From an uncultured Campylobacter sp. (GTDB lineage Bacteria > Campylobacterota > Campylobacteria > Campylobacterales > Campylobacteraceae), in the NCBI RefSeq assembly GCF_938030685.1, contig NZ_CALHHX010000141.1, positions 1 through 13,918 of the forward strand: a DNA stretch of 13,918 nt. The letters are read 5' to 3'. Below are positions 1-6,943 of this stretch, piece by piece. Both the position numbers and the translations under genes were made by a program. Position 1 is the stretch's first letter. Each line of letters begins with the position of its first letter. The notes below the pieces were generated by a model. That model searched no databases. It was not told the DNA's origin and saw nothing but the letters and a program-made list of their open reading frames with translations.

Positions 1-3000
1 CATACCTTAGATCATAAGCTTCGCTTATAGCAAAAGGAAATAGCTCTAAATGACCATCAGGTATTAGCTTATCTAGGTAGTTAGTAATTAACTCGCTTCC
101 GCTCTTTAGGCTAGCTAAGCTTGCAGCACGGGTTTCGGCGAAGGATTTGGTATTAGAGCTTACGCGCGCGCTAGGAGCCGAGGAAGCATCAAATCCTAAA
201 TTTAAATAATTGCCGCTTTGATAAATTTTAGGGTTATAGCTTAGACTTACCCCTACATTTAGCGTTGCATGCATATTGGCTGCGTTAGGAGCTATAAGGC
301 TGCCGCTTCCTTGCTTGTTTATCAGATGAATCTCGCTGCTTGGATTAATCGGACCGCTTATCCCGCTGATATAAGCCGTGATATTACTTACGTTGCTTAG
401 ATCGGTATTGGCGGTAGGATCGCTTAGGGTAAGTACGCTATCGCCTGCTCTAATAGAGTTAGGAAGAAAGAAGTTTAGCCTGTCAAAGCCGCTAATGTTT
501 TTAGCGCTTAAGGAATTTAGTGTCGCAGGAGAGCTATTGCTAGCTCCTATGTTAAGGGTGTTGCCGCTGCCGCTTGCGCTTATTACGCCTACATTATGAC
601 CGCTGATAAAATTTAACGTATTATTTGCGCCTGCTGCGTGGATATTTCTAGCGTTAAAATTCTTATCCTCCCCCGCTTTGCCTATGTCTATGTTGTTTCC
701 GTTAAGACCGCCGACACCAAGATACTTTTGCAGCTCATCCGAATCGAAATCCCCATTTATGCTCTCGTTGGTTTTAATAAGCTTTTGGATATAAAGTTCC
801 TTCTCATCCTCGCTTATATGCATACCGCCTATGTTTCTGCTAAAGGTATTAGCATCCTTTATGACATAGTTTTTATTTAGCTGAGTTACGTAGCCCTTGT
901 CTTTAAAGCGCGGATCATATCCGGTAAATTTACCGCCTCCGCTTTTATAGGCAAGTGTGTATTTCTTATTATCGCCATCTGGATAGCTTGCATTGTTTAA
1001 AGCGTTAAATTCGCTTGCCGAGTTTACAAATATATCGGTACCGCTTAGATCGGTATTGCCGGAGCCGGTTAAGCTTAAAGCTCTTTTGGTACTAGACGAA
1101 GCATCGTTTTCTATCTCGCTAAGGGAGGCTAGGTTAAATTCCAATTTATTGAAATTTGCAAAATTCCCTGCATTTAGGCCATTGCCGGAGTTTGAAGATA
1201 GGATATTTAGGCTATTGCCCGAATTGTTAGCGTTTGCGTTAGATACTCCGTATAACGTGCCCGCTACGCTGCCGCTTCTGAAATTTACTACGTTGTCGTT
1301 GCCGCTAGCGGCTTCCGCTGCGTAGACGTTGCCAGCAACTTGCGTGTTGCCGTTTAAATTTACAGTGTTGGAGGAGGCGGTGCCGCTAGCCTTTCCGCCG
1401 TATACGCTTCCGCCTACGTTTACCGAGTTAAGAGTTATGGTGTTGGAAATCGCGCTGTTTCCCTTGCCGCCTACCGCCATTGCTCCTACGCTGCCGTTAT
1501 TTATAGTTACGATATTGGACTTAGCTTCTCCGTTGCTAGTATTGCCGCCGTAAATGCTATTGTGGATTATCGTAGCATTCGTAGTTACGCTATTATCGTG
1601 GACGTTGCCGCCGCCGCTACTGCTATGAGTGATGCCCGCATTTACGTACCCCACGTCTATTCCGCTTGCTTCGAAAGTTACGTGGTTATTATAAATTTCT
1701 TGCGAGGTAGCGGAATTTGAATATCCGCCATCGATCTCGCCTATGTTGCTTCCGCCATTGATCTTGGTGTGGTTGCCGTGGACGCTGTTGCTTCCATCGG
1801 TAGCGTCGTCTCTACCCGAGCTTATGTTTTTACCGCCTAGATTGCCTGCATTCTCCTTTACTATTACGGTGTTTCCTTTATTGCCGAATAACTCAGTGGC
1901 GCCTGCGGCCTTGTTAGAATTTTGATTTTGCATTAGCTCGCTTTGATCGAAGTTGGGGTCTATCCAAGAACGAGTTAGTGTGCCTTTCTGCATAATTAAA
2001 TTCTTATTGTTTTCGACCTCGATCGTGGTGCCGGTGATTTGATAGTGATCTTTGTCGGTAATCGTATAAATTTGATTATCTTGCACGGTTTGTGCGGCTC
2101 TAGTAATCGTGCCGCCGCCTGAATTATGTATCAGATAGTACTTTCCTTCGCCAAGATCTGATTTTATACCCTCTATCTTTGTACCGTTTAAATTCGTATT
2201 GCCATTAGTGGTTAGAGTAAGCGGCGCATCCGCTTCGATCGTGGAGTATAAATCATTGAAATTTATAGAGCCGAAATTTTTAATGTCTTTAGCTTTTTTA
2301 ATGCCGCCGCCGACCCAATTTTCGATATGCAAAGTATTAGTTTTATCTGAATTCTTATTGCTGCCGTAGATTGTACCGCTTATAGTGCCGCCTCTAAAAT
2401 TTACGTTGCTATTCTCGACGCTGCCGCTTGTAGCGTAGCCCGCAAAGACGTCTCCTGCTATCGTCGTTCTTTCTTTATTGATATAAACGACCGCATTTTT
2501 GACGCTTTCTGCGCGTGCGCCATAGACATTGCCTCCGATGTGTACGCCTTTGTTGGAGTCTGACGCTCCTAGAGTAACTCTATCGCCATCCGATTCGCCT
2601 GCAATGCCGCTTGCTGCAGCGACATCACCTTTTACGGTACCTTTGTAAAGATCAACTACGCTTCGCGAGCTCGAGGCGCCGCCCAAAGAGCCTGTGACGC
2701 TGCCTACGATTGCATCGTCGTTGTTGATTTCTATGCGATTTGCGCTCATTGCGCTAGCGCTATTTGCTTGGCCACCTGCTACTTGGTAATTTTGCGCTTT
2801 TAGCTTTGCGCTTATGGATACAGAGTTTGCGCTAGAGTTTCCGCTTCCGCCCGCTGCGCCCCAAATTCTACCGTTTCCGTTTAGAGTGATAGTATTTGTG
2901 CTGCCATAATAAGGCACCGTTATATTGACGCTATTGTAGCTGCTTTTTCCAGTGGAGGATTGAGCGCCGAATATATCGAAGTTCTCTCTAAACGTGCCGC

Positions 3001-3709
3001 CTTTGATAGTTATTCTATTTGATACGGCATCACCGCTACCGCTTACTATGCCGCCTACGATTACGTTTGTAACGGAGCCGTTACCGATAGTGCCTCCGTC
3101 GATTGTTACGGCGTTGGAGGAGGCTTCTTTGTCTGCTCCGCTTCTGCCGCCGATGATATTATAATGTCTATTTGAGCTGCCGCCGAAGTTATCGGCATTT
3201 CCCGTAATTTCGGCGCCGTATTTTACAAAAACCTGATTTCGCGTTGCTTCACCTTCATTGCCCGTTTTTGACGCCGCTATACCTTGTCCGCCCACGACCA
3301 AATTTACCTTAGAGCCGTTTTCCAAGCTCACGTAATTATCAGATACACCCTTGGCCTCAGCACCTATTGCGATACCCACGTAAGCGTTTGCGCCTCTAAT
3401 CGTAAGTCTATTGTTGGAGGCGGAGTTTAACTCGGTAAAGCCCGCAATCCCGTCGCCGCTTCCTCCGCCGTAAGTCACGCTGCTGGAGTAGTCCGTCCCG
3501 CCGCTTACAACGCCCGTAATCGTCGTAATATTGCCGTTCGGGCTGGTGCTACCACTACCGCTAGTATTGCCGCTAAATCCCGCCGAATAGAGGTTATTGT
3601 GAGTATGGATAAGTGGCGGATTAGAATCTGCATTGCAAAGTGCTTGTGCGGGCGCTAGTGCGAGCACCGCTGCGAGGCTAAGCATAGAGGAGCAGATTGA
3701 TTTTTTCAT
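1..3709 (-). CDS. Autotransporter adhesin-like protein, beta-helix passenger (3' end outside window)
   Basis: The frame is open from an ATG at 3709 to the left edge, giving 1,236 codons without a stop. AGGA lies 7 bases before the ATG. Residues 1-24 form a signal peptide (MKKS, then a Leu/Ala-rich core ending near AQALC). The rest is rich in Gly, Asn and Ser, with short repeats such as GGNVYGA, GGSVYGG, AGNVYAA, SGTIYG and AGTLYG alternating with NxVxxN strands, as in parallel beta-helix passengers of type V secretion. Three related larger blocks end near residues 580, 970 and 1170 (see findings). Residues 1190-1236 (FAETRAASLASLKSGSELIT onward) change to a helical, less repetitive segment, like the linker before an outer-membrane beta-barrel. 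The barrel itself would lie past the edge and is not seen. Likely role: surface-exposed or secreted adhesin; the ligand is unknown. Family assignment is good; function is inference. Confidence 0.85.
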   Translation of the reverse strand, partial: MKKSICSSMLSLAAVLALAPAQALCNADSNPPLIHTHNNLYSAGFSGNTSGSGSTSPNGNITTITGVVSGGTDYSSSVTYGGGSGDGIAGFTELNSASNNRLTIRGANAYVGIAIGAEAKGVSDNYVSLENGSKVNLVVGGQGIAASKTGNEGEATRNQVFVKYGAEITGNADNFGGSSNRHYNIIGGRSGADKEASSNAVTIDGGTIGNGSVTNVIVGGIVSGSGDAVSNRITIKGGTFRENFDIFGAQSSTGKSSYNSVNITVPYYGSTNTITLNGNGRIWGAAGGSGNSSANSVSISAKLKAQNYQVAGGQANSASAMSANRIEINNDDAIVGSVTGSLGGASSSRSVVDLYKGTVKGDVAAASGIAGESDGDRVTLGASDSNKGVHIGGNVYGARAESVKNAVVYINKERTTIAGDVFAGYATSGSVENSNVNFRGGTISGTIYGSNKNSDKTNTLHIENWVGGGIKKAKDIKNFGSINFNDLYSTIEADAPLTLTTNGNTNLNGTKIEGIKSDLGEGKYYLIHNSGGGTITRAAQTVQDNQIYTITDKDHYQITGTTIEVENNKNLIMQKGTLTRSWIDPNFDQSELMQNQNSNKAAGATELFGNKGNTVIVKENAGNLGGKNISSGRDDATDGSNSVHGNHTKINGGSNIGEIDGGYSNSATSQEIYNNHVTFEASGIDVGYVNAGITHSSSGGGNVHDNSVTTNATIIHNSIYGGNTSNGEAKSNIVTINNGSVGAMAVGGKGNSAISNTITLNSVNVGGSVYGGKASGTASSNTVNLNGNTQVAGNVYAAEAASGNDNVVNFRSGSVAGTLYGVSNANANNSGNSLNILSSNSGNGLNAGNFANFNKLEFNLASLSEIENDASSSTKRALSLTGSGNTDLSGTDIFVNSASEFNALNNASYPDGDNKKYTLAYKSGGGKFTGYDPRFKDKGYVTQLNKNYVIKDANTFSRNIGGMHISEDEKELYIQKLIKTNESINGDFDSDELQKYLGVGGLNGNNIDIGKAGEDKNFNARNIHAAGANNTLNFISGHNVGVISASGSGNTLNIGASNSSPATLNSLSAKNISGFDRLNFFLPNSIRAGDSVLTLSDPTANTDLSNVSNITAYISGISGPINPSSEIHLINKQGSGSLIAPNAANMHATLNVGVSLSYNPKIYQSGNYLNLGFDASSAPSARVSSNTKSFAETRAASLASLKSGSELITNYLDKLIPDGHLELFPFAISEAYDLRY

Positions 3710-3741
3710 ATATTGATCCTTTAAAATTCATAAAGTTTGCG

Positions 3742-3770
3742 ATTATACATAAAAATAGATCAGTTTGCAA
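3742..3770 (-). promoter_or_regulatory. Sigma70-type promoter of the autotransporter gene
   Basis: Read on the minus strand, TATAAT (3742-3747) is a perfect -10, preceded by a T-rich TTTTTATG stretch as is usual in Campylobacter. TTGCAA (3765-3770) sits exactly 17 bases upstream and matches the -35 consensus at 4 of 6 positions. The -10 lies about 33 bases before the ATG, giving a short leader that carries the AGGA site. Start of transcription is inferred, not shown. Confidence 0.65.
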
Positions 3771-3787
3771 TATGAAAATCACTGATC
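3758..3787. promoter_or_regulatory. Inverted repeat flanking the -35, candidate operator
   Basis: GATCAGT (3758-3764) and ACTGATC (3781-3787) are exact reverse complements separated by 16 bases. One arm abuts the -35 hexamer on its downstream side and the other lies just upstream of it, so a dimeric regulator bound here would cover the promoter. Arm centres are 23 bases apart, about two helical turns. The regulator is unknown. Confidence 0.45.
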
Positions 3788-4277
3788 GGTTTTTAAAAGA
3801 GGGGGGCTGCATTTGTAATTTTAAGTAATAAAAATTTACTCTTTGCGCAGAATAAATTCCTGGCTATGAAATTTAATCCTTTTTTAGGGGGCATTTTGAG
3901 CGGATTGCAAGTGGTAAAAAGATCCTAGTAAATGGATTTTGAGTAAAATTTGAAATAATAAAAATCTGAGCTAAATTAATTCTGGCAATTTCAAGCTGCG
4001 GTAAAATTTATGCAGGATAAATTTTAAACGAAAATCAAAATTCGCCCCGTAGTGCTGCAAAACTCAGTAGAATTTATGCAAGATAAATTTTAAACGAGCG
4101 GAATTTTATATAAACGCCGTTTTGCCTGTGAAAATGCTTTTTTGAAAAATTTAAACAAGCAATATTGCGCGATAAAATTTTACGTGATTCCCGCTGCAAG
4201 AGCTAAAGCATAGCAAGCAGGAGATAAAATTTACGCGATAAATCTTGCGTGATAAATTTTAAAATAAGCCGCAAATC
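3788..4277. other. Non-coding AT-rich spacer with repeated GATAAA words
   Basis: I see no credible gene in these 490 bases. The stretch carries six same-orientation copies of GATAAA(A)TTT or GATAAAT, starting at 4016, 4082, 4171, 4223, 4237 and 4251. Two of them lie within a 27-base direct repeat (4005-4031 and 4071-4097, one mismatch). The 6-base G run at 3801-3806 and the 5-base run at 3887-3891 are too short to count as phase-variable tracts. There is no clear terminator for the upstream binding-protein gene. Confidence 0.6.
4005..4097. repeat. 27-bp direct repeat, two copies
   Basis: Copies at 4005-4031 and 4071-4097 begin AATTTATGCA and end ATTTTAAACGA, differ at one base (G or A at position 11 of the repeat), and start 66 bases apart. 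Part of the sequence is the AAATTTTA word common across this genome, but identity over 26 of 27 bases goes beyond that word. Confidence 0.7.
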
Positions 4278-5081
4278 CTACAAAAAGTTGTAAATTCCAT
4301 CTAGCAAGAAATATCTTTTATCCGCAGCGCCGTGATAAAATGGATTAAAAGTCCCTTCGTATGCCTTTTCAAAAAAGCCTTCTTTGCTTAGCTTTATAAG
4401 CTCTGCATTGACGAAATCTAGTAGCTCTTTATTGCCTTTCTGCACGCCAATACCCATGAAATCGGGCTTACCTAGCGTTTTAAGCGGCACTTCTACCTCG
4501 CTATCGACTACCGGATATGCCATTGCGATGAGATTATCGGTCGCGTAAGCGTCCACGTCGCCGTCTTTTAGCATGCGGTAGCACTCTCTAGCGATCTTGC
4601 AAAATGTAAAATTTCCAAAGCCCTCTTGTTTAAAAAATGCCTCGCCTGTACCGCCGCTTTCGAGTAAAATTCTCTTCTCTCGCAGATCGGCTAAGGATTT
4701 TATTCTATCGGCTTTGCGGGTTAAAACTCCAAGATTTACCGAAAAATACGGTGTTGAAAAATCGATCTGCTGCGCGCGTTCAGGCGTAATGGTAATCGTA
4801 GCGATGACGATATCTACGCGGTTGTTTACTAAAGCTGGAATTCTATCCTCGACCTTCATCGGTACAAGCTCGATTCTGCCGCCTTTTTCGCCGAAAAGAT
4901 CATTTGCTATGGCCTGTGCCATCGTAACTTCAAAGCCCTCGAAAGTTCCATCGTTCAGCTCGCTAAAAGGAGGCTGTCCGTCGTAAACGCCGATGCGAAC
5001 GACGCCTTTTGATCTGATCTGTTCCAGACTATCGGCGAAAGCAACGATAAATGGCAGCAACATTGCAAGAAGCAATTTCAT
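4278..5081 (-). CDS. Periplasmic amino-acid-type solute-binding protein, paralogue 1 (SBP_bac_3 family)
   Basis: 267 aa, starting ATG with AAGGA six bases upstream. Residues 1-16 are a signal peptide (MKLLLAMLLPFIVAFA, cleaved before DSLEQ); there is no lipobox, so the product should be a free periplasmic protein. The family 3 binding-protein fold is shown by GxFEGFEVTMAQAIA (about 45-59), the ligand segment TITPER with Arg102 expected to hold an alpha-carboxylate, IDFSTPYF (106-113), and Asp182 in ATDN expected to hold the amino group. The layout matches Campylobacter PEB1/CjaA-type aspartate/glutamate and cysteine binders; the real ligand is not predictable. Cys161 and Cys167 are conserved in the two neighbouring paralogues, and all three carry an extra C-terminal tail (about 245-267). 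It is last of three tandem copies on the same strand. No permease or ATPase is adjacent. Confidence 0.92.
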   Translation of the reverse strand: MKLLLAMLLPFIVAFADSLEQIRSKGVVRIGVYDGQPPFSELNDGTFEGFEVTMAQAIANDLFGEKGGRIELVPMKVEDRIPALVNNRVDIVIATITITPERAQQIDFSTPYFSVNLGVLTRKADRIKSLADLREKRILLESGGTGEAFFKQEGFGNFTFCKIARECYRMLKDGDVDAYATDNLIAMAYPVVDSEVEVPLKTLGKPDFMGIGVQKGNKELLDFVNAELIKLSKEGFFEKAYEGTFNPFYHGAADKRYFLLDGIYNFL

Positions 5082-5105
5082 GGCAAATCCTTAAATTTAA
5101 TCTCT

Positions 5106-5129
5106 TTTCCGCTTTAAACGAAGCAGAAA
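5106..5129 (-). promoter_or_regulatory. Leader hairpin upstream of binding-protein paralogue 1
   Basis: In minus-strand RNA, UUUCUGCUU (5129-5121) pairs with AAGCGGAAA (5114-5106) over 9 bp around a 6-base loop; one pair is a G-U wobble that would be a C-A mismatch on the opposite strand, so the structure favours minus-strand RNA. It lies between the previous gene and the ribosome site of paralogue 1. No U-run follows, so it does not look like an intrinsic terminator; it may be a processing or stability element, or chance. Confidence 0.35.
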
Positions 5130-5179
5130 GTTTTATTTACTAAAATTCTAAAAACCGAACTTAAAATTTAAATAAACTT

Positions 5180-5986
5180 TTAGAGCATATTATAAATTCC
5201 ATCTAGCAGAAAATATTTCTTATCCGCCGTACCGCGATAGAATGGATCAAAGCTCTGCTCGTAGGCTTTTTTGAAAAACCCCTCTTTGCTTAGTTTAATG
5301 AGCTCTGCATTGACGAAATCAAGTAATTCTTTGTTGTCCTTCTGCACGCCGATGCCGATGAAATCGCTAGGACCTAGGTTTTTAAACGGCACTTCCAAAG
5401 TATCATCGATGACGGAATATGCAAGCACTATGAGATTATCATTTATATAGCCATCCGCATCGCCATTTCGAATCATTTCGTAGCATTCCTTAGCCGAAGC
5501 GCAATGGCCTAAATTTTTAAATCCTTTGTTTTTGAAAAATCTCTCCGCCACCGTCGCGTCGCCTTCGAATACGATCTTTTTATCATGAAGCTGTGCGATA
5601 TCGGTAAAAGCGTCGGCTTTGCGCGTTAATACGCCCAAATTTACGGAGAGGTAGGGGAGGGAGAAATCGATCTTTCTTTTTCGTTCGTTGGTGATGCTAA
5701 ATAGACCGATAACTAAATCAAGCTTGTTTGCCTCTAAAAATGGAATTCTATCGTTTACGCTTAGTGGGATGAACTCGATTTTGCCCTCTTTTTTGCCGAA
5801 AATTTCTTTAGCGATAGCGTTTGCAAGATCGATTTCAAATCCTTCAAATTTGCCGCCATTAGACTCGCAAAGCGGCGGATGAGCGTCTCGCACTCCGATG
5901 CGAATGACGCCGTTTTGTCTGATTTGATCTAGGCTATCGGCAAAAAGCGCTGCACAAAATAGAGCCGCTATAAAAAGTAGTTTCAT
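5180..5986 (-). CDS. Periplasmic amino-acid-type solute-binding protein, paralogue 2 (SBP_bac_3 family)
   Basis: 268 aa, ATG start with AAGGA six bases upstream. The signal peptide is residues 1-16 (MKLLFIAALFCAALFA, cleaved before DSLDQ); Cys11 sits in ALFC, which is not a lipobox because Phe is not allowed before the Cys. The fold and order of motifs match paralogue 1: GFEIDLANAIA (49-59), Arg102 in TNER, IDFSLPYL (106-113), Asp183 in INDN. The last 60 residues are nearly identical to paralogue 1 (the LLDFVNAELIKLSKEGFF block). The pocket region differs from both sisters: PPLC replaces PPFS (37-40) and IGLFSIT replaces IATITIT (93-99), which suggests a different ligand. It keeps the Cys162/Cys168 pair and the extra C-terminal tail. 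It lies 98 bp upstream of paralogue 1, same strand. Confidence 0.92.
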   Translation of the reverse strand: MKLLFIAALFCAALFADSLDQIRQNGVIRIGVRDAHPPLCESNGGKFEGFEIDLANAIAKEIFGKKEGKIEFIPLSVNDRIPFLEANKLDLVIGLFSITNERKRKIDFSLPYLSVNLGVLTRKADAFTDIAQLHDKKIVFEGDATVAERFFKNKGFKNLGHCASAKECYEMIRNGDADGYINDNLIVLAYSVIDDTLEVPFKNLGPSDFIGIGVQKDNKELLDFVNAELIKLSKEGFFKKAYEQSFDPFYRGTADKKYFLLDGIYNML

Positions 5987-6037
5987 TTTATGTCCTTAAA
6001 ATTGGATTTCGCATATTATCCGCTTATCATAAATGAC

Positions 6038-6064
6038 GTTTTAGTCGAAGCCGTTAGATAAAAC
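6038..6064. repeat. Small inverted repeat in the paralogue 3 / paralogue 2 gap
   Basis: GTTTTA (6038-6043) and TAAAAC (6059-6064) are exact reverse complements with a 15-base spacer, lying 17 bases beyond the stop of paralogue 3. It is too AT-rich and too loosely looped to be a convincing terminator. On the minus strand a GATAAT sequence at about 6014-6019 could serve as a -10 for paralogue 2, without a matching -35. Confidence 0.25.
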
Positions 6065-6080
6065 ACTGCTAAATTTCGTC

Positions 6081-6890
6081 CTAAAATATGGCATAGAGCC
6101 CATCTAGTAAGAAGTATTTTTTATCTGCAGCGCCTTGATAAAATGGCTTGAAAGTTTCATCATAAGAACGTTCGAAAAAGCCCTGCTTGCTAAGTGTAAC
6201 AAGCTCTTTATTTATCAGATCAAGCAATTCGGTATTGCCTTTGCGCACTCCGATGCCTAAGAATTCCGGATTGCCTAGATTTTGGATTGCTACTTCTAAA
6301 TTGTCGTCGATAATGGAATAGGCTAGCACGATGAGATTATCGTTAACGTAAGCATCGGCTTTGCCTTGCTTAAGCATATCATAGCATTCGGTAGTAATGG
6401 AGCAATGGATTAGATTGTGGATTTTATTTTTATACAAAAAATTTTCTGCCGTAGTCCCGCTACCCTCTACTAAGACCTTTTTGTTTGAAAGATCGTCTAT
6501 GCTTTTGATGCCGTCGCTTTTACGTGTCAAAACTCCCAAGCTCATCGAAAAATATGGATAAGAAAAGTCGATTTGCCTTTTTCTATCTTGCGTTATCGTG
6601 ATGGTTGCGACTGCAAGATCTACCTTATCGTTTTGTAATGCAGAGATCCTATCGCTGGCGTTTAAAGGGACGAACTCGACTCTACCGCGCTTATCACCGA
6701 ATATGCTCTTAGCTATAGCGTCTGCAAGGTTGATTTCAAAGCCTTCGAAATTACCACTTTTTTCATCACTAAAAGGCGGCCTACCATCACGAACACCGAT
6801 TTTAACGACTCCGGCAGATCTGATCTGCTCCAAACTGCCCGCAAAAACACTGCTGCAAAGTGCAAAAATAATGCAAAAAAGTAGCTTCAT
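6081..6890 (-). CDS. Periplasmic amino-acid-type solute-binding protein, paralogue 3 (SBP_bac_3 family)
   Basis: 269 aa, ATG start with AAGGA six bases upstream. Residues 1-17 are a signal peptide ending SSVFA before GSLEQ. Family motifs are GFEINLADAIA (50-60), TITITQDR with the ligand Arg103, IDFSYPYF (107-114) and Asp184 in VNDN. Cys163/Cys169 and the C-terminal tail (YQGAADKKYFLLDGLY) are shared with the two sisters. By eye it is the most divergent of the three in the C-terminal lobe, whereas paralogues 1 and 2 are close there. It is first in transcription order of the three tandem genes and has the longest upstream non-coding region, so a shared promoter may lie above it. Expected role: periplasmic capture of an amino acid or similar polar solute, passed to an ABC permease encoded elsewhere. 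Confidence 0.92.
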   Translation of the reverse strand: MKLLFCIIFALCSSVFAGSLEQIRSAGVVKIGVRDGRPPFSDEKSGNFEGFEINLADAIAKSIFGDKRGRVEFVPLNASDRISALQNDKVDLAVATITITQDRKRQIDFSYPYFSMSLGVLTRKSDGIKSIDDLSNKKVLVEGSGTTAENFLYKNKIHNLIHCSITTECYDMLKQGKADAYVNDNLIVLAYSIIDDNLEVAIQNLGNPEFLGIGVRKGNTELLDLINKELVTLSKQGFFERSYDETFKPFYQGAADKKYFLLDGLYAIF

Positions 6891-6915
6891 AAACCATCCT
6901 TTTCTTAAATTTAAT

Positions 6916-6943
6916 ATTATCTCTTAGATATTGCGTGATTTTA
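6916..6943 (-). promoter_or_regulatory. Possible promoter(s) of the binding-protein cluster
   Basis: Upstream of paralogue 3 two minus-strand -10-like hexamers are visible: GATAAT (6916-6921) and TAAAAT (6938-6943), the latter preceded by TATTTTAGGG. Neither has a good -35 at 16-18 bases, which is common in Campylobacter but makes the call weak. Confidence 0.3.

Noticed and set aside
378..1925. Several plus-strand reading frames of 60-110 codons (378-599, 638-880, 993-1325, 1329-1553, 1743-1925).
   Set aside because: They are antisense to the autotransporter frame, which is open through the whole stretch; they are hydrophobic Leu/Pro/Ala-rich mirror products of its Asn/Gly/Ser codons and lack ribosome sites.
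3801..3891. G runs of 6 (3801-3806) and 5 (3887-3891) near the autotransporter promoter as phase-variation tracts.
   Set aside because: Campylobacter contingency tracts are usually 8 or more; these are short and lie upstream of the promoter.
4191..4220. Possible hairpin from GCTGCAAG and GCAAGCAG as a terminator of paralogue 1.
   Set aside because: The two segments are not reverse complements; no stable stem forms.
5954..5986. Lipoprotein signal in paralogue 2 (Cys11 in ALFC).
   Set aside because: Phe before the Cys is incompatible with a lipobox, and a normal signal-peptidase I site follows at ALFA-D.
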